A stretch of DNA of 12,239 bases from Dysgonomonas sp. (GTDB taxonomy: Bacteria > Bacteroidota > Bacteroidia > Bacteroidales > Dysgonomonadaceae), in NCBI GenBank assembly GCA_030151105.1, contig JASLEN010000396.1, positions 1-12,239 of the forward strand. Direction: 5' to 3'. Positions 6,922 to 12,239 of the stretch are shown here, piece by piece; the stretch's first letter is position 1, and each line of letters starts with the position of its first letter. The notes beneath the pieces are model-generated. The model made no database searches, was not told the DNA's origin, and saw nothing but the letters and a program-made list of their open reading frames with translations. The translations under genes were made by a program, and so were the position numbers.

Positions 6922-8379
6922 ATGACTATAAAAGACTTAAAGCCAAGCATAGTTTGGCACTATTTTCACGAGTTGACCCAAATACCTCGCCCTTCGAAGA
7001 AGGAAGAGAAGGTCATTAAATACCTCGAAGATTTTGCCAAAGAGCATAAATTGGAGCTAAAAAAAGACAAAGCTGGCAATATTGTAATCTTAAAACCTGC
7101 AACCAAAGGGAAAGAAAATGTACCTACCCTTATCCTTCAAGGACACGTGGATATGGTGTGTGAGAAGAATAGTGGAACGGAGCATGACTTCGACAACGAT
7201 CCTATCCAAACTCAAGTGGTAGGTGATTGGTTGAAAGCAAAGGGAACGACATTAGGAGCTGACAACGGAATAGGTGTGGCAGCTGGACTAGCAATTCTTG
7301 CATCTAACGATATTGAGCATGGCCCACTAGAATGTCTATTTACAGTAGATGAAGAGACTGGATTGACAGGGGCTCATGCCCTAGAAAAAGGATTCTTGAC
7401 TGGTGACATTCTTATAAATCTTGATACTGAAGAGGAGGGAGAGATCTACGTAGGATGTGCAGGCGGTAGAACTACAACTGCAACATTTACCTACAAACCA
7501 ACGCCTGCACCTATCAACTATTTTTGGTTCAAGGTATCAGTAACAGGATTGAATGGAGGACACTCTGGATCAGAAATTCATGTTGGTCTTGGTAACGCTA
7601 ATAAAATATTGAACCGCTACTTGTGGCAAATCAATAAGAAATATGGCATCATCCTTTCCGAAATTTCTGGAGGTAATCTTCACAATGCTATTGCTCGTGA
7701 GGCATATGCTATTGCAGGAGTACCAAGCAACAAGAAAGAAGAGGTGACAATAGAGTTGAATACACTAGCTCCACTTATTGAAGCTGAATTGAAACATGTA
7801 GATCCAAATCTGAAAATGAAGATTGAATCTGCTGACACTCCAACAAATACAATTGACAAACAAACAACAGATAATCTGTTGAATGCCATCTACGCTTGTC
7901 CGCATGGAGTAATGAACATGAGCGCCGATGTGGAAGGACTTGTGGAAACATCTACAAATCTAGCTTCGGTAAAAATGAAAGAAGGCAACAAGATAGTCAT
8001 CATGGCTAGTCAACGTAGCTCTTCGGAGTCGTTGAAAGAAAATATTGTGAATATGGTAAGCGCAACTTTCCTTTTGGCAGGAGCAGAAGTTGTGAACTCT
8101 GACGGATATCCAGGATGGCAGCCCAACATGAATTCACAAATATTGAATGTTGCTAAAGATACTTACAAGAGACTATATAACACTGAGGCTGGAATAAAAG
8201 CAATCCATGCAGGTTTGGAGTGCGGACTATTCCTCGAAAAATATCCTCACCTAGATATGATTTCTTGTGGTCCAACTATTACTGACGCCCATTCTCCTGA
8301 CGAACAGGTGAATATTCCTTCGGTAGCTAAATGGTGGGAGTTCCTACTAGAAGTAATCAAAACTATACCGAACAAATAA
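6922..8379 (+). CDS. pepD: aminoacyl-histidine (Xaa-His) dipeptidase, M20 family
   Basis: A 485-residue dinuclear zinc dipeptidase of the PepD (M20C) type, hydrolysing Xaa-His and other dipeptides, likely in the cytoplasm since there is no signal peptide. Length matches the family. The metal site is complete: LQGHVDMVCEKN at 72-83 (His75, Asp77), LGADNGIG at 111-118 (Asp114 bridging), VDEETGLTGA at 142-151 (catalytic Glu144 and metal ligand Glu145), NLDTEEEGE at 166-174 (Asp168) and GPTITDAHSPDE at 450-461 (His457). The lid/dimerisation domain carries VTGLNGGHSG at 207-216 with His214, followed by VGLGNANKILNR. The ATG at 6922 is the natural start, immediately before the family N-terminus (KDLKPSIVWHYF). 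It diverges from the OmpH-like gene, and a strong terminator follows, so it appears monocistronic. Confidence 0.96.
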   Translation: MTIKDLKPSIVWHYFHELTQIPRPSKKEEKVIKYLEDFAKEHKLELKKDKAGNIVILKPATKGKENVPTLILQGHVDMVCEKNSGTEHDFDNDPIQTQVVGDWLKAKGTTLGADNGIGVAAGLAILASNDIEHGPLECLFTVDEETGLTGAHALEKGFLTGDILINLDTEEEGEIYVGCAGGRTTTATFTYKPTPAPINYFWFKVSVTGLNGGHSGSEIHVGLGNANKILNRYLWQINKKYGIILSEISGGNLHNAIAREAYAIAGVPSNKKEEVTIELNTLAPLIEAELKHVDPNLKMKIESADTPTNTIDKQTTDNLLNAIYACPHGVMNMSADVEGLVETSTNLASVKMKEGNKIVIMASQRSSSESLKENIVNMVSATFLLAGAEVVNSDGYPGWQPNMNSQILNVAKDTYKRLYNTEAGIKAIHAGLECGLFLEKYPHLDMISCGPTITDAHSPDEQVNIPSVAKWWEFLLEVIKTIPNK

Positions 8380-8401
8380 GTAAGTTGTTTGTTTAACTAC
8401 T

Positions 8402-8419
8402 TATACTTGTGAAAGTATA
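8402..8419 (+). other. hairpin with GTGA tetraloop after pepD
   Basis: TATACTT (8402-8408), loop GTGA (8409-8412) and AAGTATA (8413-8419) form a 7-bp stem with a GNRA-type loop, 22 bp after the pepD stop and ahead of the main terminator. There is no U-run directly after it. It could stabilise the 3' end of the pepD message or be incidental. Confidence 0.35.
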
Positions 8420-8440
8420 GTTTAGAAATTTTATTACCTG

Positions 8441-8479
8441 CCACAGAGTGAATTGAAAGATATTCACTCTGTGGTTTTT
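8441..8479 (+). terminator. intrinsic terminator of pepD
   Basis: A perfect 13-bp stem (arms 8441-8453 and 8462-8474, starting CCACAGAG) with an 8-base loop is followed by TTTTT. It is the strongest terminator in the window and lies 61 bp after the pepD stop, 34 bp before the next gene. Confidence 0.92.
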
Positions 8480-8513
8480 AATCTCAAAACAAATTTAATT
8501 ACACATACAAATC

Positions 8514-9233
8514 ATGGATAAAATGAGAATAGAAATCTGGTCAGACATCGCTTGTCCTTATTGCTACATAGGCAAAAGAAAGCTAGAAATGGCACTAGAC
8601 CAGTTTGAACATAAAGAAAAAATAGAACTTGTATGGTACAGCTACGAGCTTAGCCCTTCGCTTCCTAAAAAAGCAGCAGGCATCTCGGCATACCAGCATT
8701 TAGCCAATAGCTATAACATGTCGTTAGAAGAAGCTACAGAACACGAAAACAAAGTTGCTGCTATTGCAAAAACAGTAGGACTCAACTATGATTTCGACAA
8801 CTTGGTAATTACCAACACATCTGATGCTCTCCGCTTGGTAAAATTGGCGGCAAAATCAGGATTGGCAACTGAAGCAGAAGAAGTGCTGTTCAGAGCATAT
8901 TTTATAGATGGCAAAAACATCAGCGATAGACAAACCCTAGTTTCTTTAGGAGAGGAAATAGGTTTGAAAGCTGATGACATCAACAAAATGCTCGATAGTG
9001 ATGAGTTCTATGACAGAATCAAAAAAGATATGGAACGTGCTGAAACAAAGTTTAAACTAGAATACATTCCGTTCTACAGATTGAACTACAATCAAATCAT
9101 CGAGGGCTCTATAGAGGTAGAAGATTATCTAAAAGCACTCAAAACAGCCTATGCTGATTGGGAAAGTGGAACAACATCAGAGGGTGGAACCATCTCTGGT
9201 CAGTCTTGCTCTATTGATGGTGTATGTAGCTAA
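8514..9233 (+). CDS. FrnE-like DsbA-family oxidoreductase
   Basis: A 239-residue thioredoxin-fold protein of the DsbA/FrnE (2-hydroxychromene-2-carboxylate isomerase-like) family. The N-terminal strand leads into WSDIACPYCYIGK with the redox pair C14-P-Y-C17. A helical insertion (about 55-180) follows with ENKVAAIAKTVGLNYDFDNL and DALRL, both typical of FrnE. The cis-proline region reads YIPFYRLN (Pro186). There is no signal peptide, so it is cytoplasmic, unlike true DsbA. The C-terminus has a second cysteine pair, C232 and C238 (CSIDGVC). Deinococcus FrnE likewise has a second C-terminal cysteine motif contributing to activity. Its partner proteins are unknown; a role in thiol-disulfide exchange or oxidative stress is inferred from family. 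The start at 8514 is used; Met4 (8523) is an alternative. I found no good TAnnTTTG box in the short gap after the terminator. Hairpins bound the gene on both sides. Confidence 0.92.
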   Translation: MDKMRIEIWSDIACPYCYIGKRKLEMALDQFEHKEKIELVWYSYELSPSLPKKAAGISAYQHLANSYNMSLEEATEHENKVAAIAKTVGLNYDFDNLVITNTSDALRLVKLAAKSGLATEAEEVLFRAYFIDGKNISDRQTLVSLGEEIGLKADDINKMLDSDEFYDRIKKDMERAETKFKLEYIPFYRLNYNQIIEGSIEVEDYLKALKTAYADWESGTTSEGGTISGQSCSIDGVCS

Positions 9234-9256
9234 ACATAGCCTAAAAGCTAAATTCA

Positions 9257-9290
9257 AAATGCTCAATCTATTCATTTAGGTTGAGCATTT
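9257..9290 (+). terminator. probable terminator of the FrnE-like gene
   Basis: A 14-bp stem (9257-9270 with 9277-9290, one G-U pair) closes a 6-base loop, 23 bp after the stop. Its right arm ends in TTT but continues CTCTATAT, so the U-tract is poor. The long stem and position still favour termination. Confidence 0.65.
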
Positions 9291-9313
9291 CTCTATATTA
9301 AAACTAAAAATCT

Positions 9314-9321
9314 TATCTTTG
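9314..9321 (+). promoter_or_regulatory. promoter -7 box for the lipoprotein/phosphoesterase operon
   Basis: TATCTTTG at 9314-9321 is an exact TAnnTTTG match, 38 bp before the ATG at 9360. The expected -33 position overlaps the end of the preceding terminator hairpin (a TTTC at 9288-9291 is 22 bases away). Predicted leader is about 30 bases. Confidence 0.6.
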
Positions 9322-9359
9322 AAAACTGTGAATATCAACAAAACAAGCTCAAGCAGAAC

Positions 9360-10766
9360 ATGAAACAATTTCTAAAGCTTTCTATTTTACTATTTACTTT
9401 AGTTGCCATCATTACGGCTTGCGAAGAAAGTGATAAATTTTCGTCAGATTCTAGCCTAAAGTTAGAGTTCTCAGCCGACACATTACGCTTCGACACTGTG
9501 TTCACAACAATTCCGTCTCCCATGCAAAGAGTTAAAGTTTATAATAGGAACAACAACTCAATATCATTTGAAAGCATAGAACTTGTAAATGCCAGCACTT
9601 CTGGTTTCAGAATAAATGTAGATGGACAATCGGGTACTAAATTTGAAGATGTAGATCTGCTTCGCAAAGACAGTATATATATAATGGTAGATGCCAAGCT
9701 GAATGAAACAAAGGGAACAAACATTCTTGTGGAAGATGCTATCTCTCTAAAGTGGAATGGCAATACAGAATATATCAGACTGGGAGCATATGGAGTTAAT
9801 GTAGAAGTTTGGGACAACAAGCTTATTAGCACCAACACCAGACTGTCAGCCGAAAAAGGATATTACATAAAAAACTCCTTAACAATCAATGAAGGAGTAA
9901 CACTAGAAGTAGAAGCAGGAGCGACTTTCTACCTAGACAAACAAGCCTCCATCACCATCAATGGCACAATAGTGGCTAAAGGAACACCTCAAAAACCGAT
10001 TACATTCAGAACCCATCGCTTTGATATGCTAGAGCGAAACATCCTCTATGACAATGCATCTGGACAATGGCAAGGAATTACAGTTGGAGCAAATAGCTTT
10101 GACAATATCTTCGAAAACGTGAGAATCAGAGGTTCGTATCAAGGTCTAAATTTTCTACCATCTACGCCCAAGCAACAAAAAGCAACATTAATCAATACCA
10201 TTGTACACAATACTGCCGAGTTTGGAATCAAAGCAGTCAACGCCAAAATAGATGCAGTCAATTGTCAAGTAAGCAATTCAAGAGGTAGCCTACTCAATCT
10301 TATAGGTGGCGATTATTCATTCCTACATTGCACCATTGCCAACTACTATAGGTGGCATGCTCGCAATAATTCATCTGTACTTTTAAATGAAGAAGATAAA
10401 GGAGTGAAGTACAAATTCGAGAAATGTGATTTCAAGAACTCGATAATTGTAGGCTCTATGCAAACTGAGCTAGGTATATATGTGAACGAAGCTGCACCTT
10501 TCTCGTTCAATAATTGCCTTATTCAAGCCTTATACCCAAGCGAAGATGTCCGATTCAAGAAAACAATATGGAACACTGATTCTCCATTCTTATTTAAGAA
10601 CCTGAATGAAAACCAAAGATACATCTATAGTTTTGAACTTATAGAAGGCTCAGCAGCTATCAATACTGCCAACGCTGAATTCGCCAAATATGCTCCACTA
10701 GACCTAAGAGGAGTATCTCGAACCACCAACAAGCCAGACATAGGAGCCTATGAGTGGAGTATGTAA
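9360..10766 (+). CDS. surface lipoprotein with right-handed beta-helix
   Basis: A 468-residue lipoprotein of unknown function. Residues 5-20 are a signal peptide ending in a good lipobox, ITAC with Cys21. The next residues, EES, are acidic like the lipoprotein export signals that send Bacteroidota lipoproteins to the cell surface. Residues 33-150 form a beta-rich N-terminal domain containing FDTVFTTIPSP and VKVYNRNN, a pattern I associate with Bacteroidales proteins. From about 165 to 440, short alternating strands (LTINEGVTLEVEAGATF, then GTIVAKGTPQKPITFR, then many N-rich turns) indicate a parallel beta-helix. The end, PLDLRG through PDIGAYEW (447-466), is the cap common to beta-helix proteins of the choice-of-anchor Q type. 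Beta-helices often bind or cleave polysaccharide, but I see no catalytic motif, so no substrate is claimed. Its last 17 bp overlap the next gene, implying translational coupling. Confidence 0.85.
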   Translation: MKQFLKLSILLFTLVAIITACEESDKFSSDSSLKLEFSADTLRFDTVFTTIPSPMQRVKVYNRNNNSISFESIELVNASTSGFRINVDGQSGTKFEDVDLLRKDSIYIMVDAKLNETKGTNILVEDAISLKWNGNTEYIRLGAYGVNVEVWDNKLISTNTRLSAEKGYYIKNSLTINEGVTLEVEAGATFYLDKQASITINGTIVAKGTPQKPITFRTHRFDMLERNILYDNASGQWQGITVGANSFDNIFENVRIRGSYQGLNFLPSTPKQQKATLINTIVHNTAEFGIKAVNAKIDAVNCQVSNSRGSLLNLIGGDYSFLHCTIANYYRWHARNNSSVLLNEEDKGVKYKFEKCDFKNSIIVGSMQTELGIYVNEAAPFSFNNCLIQALYPSEDVRFKKTIWNTDSPFLFKNLNENQRYIYSFELIEGSAAINTANAEFAKYAPLDLRGVSRTTNKPDIGAYEWSM

Positions 10767-11787
10767 ACATATACTCATCACACTTTTCTTACTTCTGGGT
10801 TGTCAATGGCTATTTGCTCAAGAACCATTCAGAGTAATGTTCTACAATGTGGAGAATCTCTATGACACCATCAATAATCCTAAAACTTTGGACGACGACC
10901 TCACCCCCACAGGCAATCTACATTGGGGAAGCTATCGTTATCACAAGAAAATAGAAGACGTTAGCAAAGTCATATCATCACTAGGAGGGAAGTATCCTCC
11001 AGCGCTAGTTGGGATGTGTGAAGTAGAAAACTCTGCAGTTTTAAAACATCTTACCCAAGAGTCATCCTTAGCAAAACACAAGTATAAATACGTCATCACC
11101 AACTCTAAAGACACGAGAGGTTCAAACGTTGCTCTTCTCTATCAAAGAGATCAGTTTCACCTCATCCAAAAGAAAAGTTACACTCCTATTATTGATAAAG
11201 AAAACAATCGAAAGACAAGAGACATTCTTCATGTAGTAGGCAACATAGTCAACAACGATATTCTAGACATCTTTATTTGTCACTACCCTTCTCGCACCGA
11301 AGGCATTGCTAAATCCCGTCCTCTTCGAATAGAAGTCTCAAAGCTGTTGAAGCAAAAGGTAGATAGTATTTACAAAATACGCAAGCACGCTAATATTATC
11401 ATTATGGGAGATTTCAATGACTATCCTTTTGACATTAGCATGAAAGATATTTTAGGAGCAAAAAGCTTGAGTGACAAAATAGACAATCACCATATATATA
11501 ATATGTTTCTCCATCATGGAAAGAAGAAGAAAGAAATCGCTTCTTATAATCACAAGGGAACATGGACCTATCTCGACCAGTTTATCGTTAGTGGTAATTT
11601 ATTGAATAAGAATCGTCAGACACACATAATAGACAATACAGCTCACATCTTTTCCCCTTCCTTCTTACTCGAAGAAGACGAGAAATATGGAGGAACAAAG
11701 CCCTTTCGCACCTTTTCGGGATGGAGCTATCTAGGCGGCACAAGCGACCACCTACCTATTTATATGGATTTATATATTAAGGAGTAG
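10750..11787 (+). CDS. secreted endonuclease/exonuclease/phosphatase (EEP) fold protein
   Basis: A 345-residue exported protein of the EEP superfamily (DNase I-like metal-dependent phosphoesterases). Residues 6-23 form a signal peptide, probably cut after LFA23; the internal LLGC18 could be a lipobox, but the hydrophobic WLFA after it argues against that. The active-site blocks are complete and in order: FYNVENLYD (Asn33), GMCEVEN with metal-binding Glu91, DTRGSNVALLY at 121-131, CHYPSR with His178, MGDFNDYP with Asp221 and Asn223, TYLDQF, and GGTSDHLPI with Asp333 and His334. The family includes nucleases, lipid and sugar phosphatases; the substrate here is unknown, though an extracytoplasmic DNase or phosphodiesterase is plausible. 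The gene begins 17 bp inside the lipoprotein gene, so the two are almost surely co-transcribed and coupled. No clear terminator is seen in the 3-bp gap to the convergent gene. Confidence 0.92.
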   Translation: MSGVCKHILITLFLLLGCQWLFAQEPFRVMFYNVENLYDTINNPKTLDDDLTPTGNLHWGSYRYHKKIEDVSKVISSLGGKYPPALVGMCEVENSAVLKHLTQESSLAKHKYKYVITNSKDTRGSNVALLYQRDQFHLIQKKSYTPIIDKENNRKTRDILHVVGNIVNNDILDIFICHYPSRTEGIAKSRPLRIEVSKLLKQKVDSIYKIRKHANIIIMGDFNDYPFDISMKDILGAKSLSDKIDNHHIYNMFLHHGKKKKEIASYNHKGTWTYLDQFIVSGNLLNKNRQTHIIDNTAHIFSPSFLLEEDEKYGGTKPFRTFSGWSYLGGTSDHLPIYMDLYIKE

Positions 11788-11790
11788 AGA

Positions 11791-12239
11791 TTAGAATACT
11801 TGAAGACTCTTTCCCTTGTCTATCGCCTGGAGTATTTTTTTTCGAGAGCTATCTATTGCAGGACTAAACACGGTCTCCATAGTCTCTAAGGATACCCTTA
11901 ATTCTGGCAACAATTCAGGCTCTAGCCGACACAGTTCGTAAGCTAACTTCATCCCTAACGACCTCACTGCAATAGGCTCTTTGGGAGAAAGAAAACAATC
12001 AAAACAAAAATTGAGAAAATCGACTCGCAAGGGATTTATCATAGGCTGATTATAAAGAAGAGTCAAAATCAGCCTACGCTTTCCACCATGTTCACAAGCC
12101 ATAGCTGCGTTCATCAATTCATTTTGCTTTTGACACAACCACTTATTTTCCATTGAAGAATAATGAGTCATCACCCAAGCAGCTTGATAAGCCACATCAT
12201 CATCAGAATCAAAGAGAAGTGCATAAAGCATTTCCTTTT
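11791..12239 (-). CDS. helical (HEAT-like) repeat protein, 5' end beyond window
   Basis: A minus-strand frame stays open to the right edge: the ATG at 12231 gives 146 residues, but the preceding in-frame codons (AAG, GAA) carry no stop, so the true start probably lies outside the window. The visible part is all helical, with amphipathic pairs resembling HEAT/ARM repeats: DVAYQAAWVMTHY, GGKRRLILTLLYN and PIAVRSLGMKLAYELCRLEP, where AVRSLGMKLAYEL has the usual repeat spacing. There is no signal peptide in the visible part and no catalytic motif. Such proteins usually serve as binding scaffolds; I do not recognise a function. It converges on the phosphoesterase gene with 3 bp between stop codons. 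Confidence is good that it is a real gene because the frame is clean and the composition protein-like, moderate for the fold. Confidence 0.72.
   Translation of the reverse strand, partial: KEMLYALLFDSDDDVAYQAAWVMTHYSSMENKWLCQKQNELMNAAMACEHGGKRRLILTLLYNQPMINPLRVDFLNFCFDCFLSPKEPIAVRSLGMKLAYELCRLEPELLPELRVSLETMETVFSPAIDSSRKKILQAIDKGKSLQVF

Noticed and set aside
9539..9838. 99-residue minus-strand frame inside the beta-helix lipoprotein gene
   Set aside because: It is antisense to a gene with a clear signal peptide, lipobox and beta-helix pattern, and shows no domain.
1..12239. Mobile elements, CRISPR arrays, toxin-antitoxin or defence modules, tRNA genes
   Set aside because: No transposase, integrase, spaced direct repeats, paired small genes or cloverleaf-like sequence was seen; the gene content is housekeeping.

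Overview
This window looks like chromosome from a member of the Bacteroidales (phylum Bacteroidota). Three things point there. The DNA is AT-rich and most start codons lack a clear Shine-Dalgarno. Several genes are preceded by a TAnnTTTG box, the -7 element of the Bacteroidota housekeeping promoter. The gene families are also typical: an HU-CCDC81-like/SPOR membrane protein, a lipoprotein form of OmpH/Skp, a CAT-type amino acid permease, and a beta-helix surface lipoprotein paired with a secreted EEP-fold phosphoesterase. I see no insertion sequence, phage gene, CRISPR array, tRNA or rRNA. No gene-free stretch exceeds 300 bases; the longest gap is about 236 bp (6686-6921).

Layout. Positions 1-1850 (minus): an amino acid/polyamine permease, followed 40 bp downstream by the start of a PIF1-like helicase that runs off the left edge. 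Positions 2041-2985 (plus): an inner-membrane protein with an HU-like cytoplasmic part and a periplasmic SPOR domain, ending at a clear intrinsic terminator. Positions 3126-4433 (plus): an NhaC-family Na+/H+ antiporter with its own promoter box. Convergent to it on the minus strand lie uracil phosphoribosyltransferase (upp, 4525-5184) and shikimate dehydrogenase (aroE, 5201-5962), an apparent two-gene operon. An OmpH/Skp-like lipoprotein (6056-6685, minus) is separated from aroE by a strong terminator and diverges from pepD (6922-8379, plus), an Xaa-His dipeptidase. After a perfect-stem terminator comes a FrnE-like DsbA-fold oxidoreductase (8514-9233). A new promoter box then precedes an overlapping pair: a beta-helix lipoprotein (9360-10766) and a secreted endonuclease/exonuclease/phosphatase-fold protein (10750-11787). 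A helical-repeat protein (11791 to the right edge, minus) converges on this pair with a 3-bp gap.

Most of the window is housekeeping metabolism and transport in short, well-delimited transcription units. It does not look like an accessory island, and I do not see a convincing undescribed multi-gene system. The parts most worth a second look are the HU-like/SPOR membrane protein, whose promoter box sits so close to its AUG that the mRNA may be leaderless, and the translationally overlapping lipoprotein/phosphoesterase pair. The C-terminal cysteine pair of the FrnE-like protein and the lipoprotein form of the OmpH homologue are smaller points of interest.
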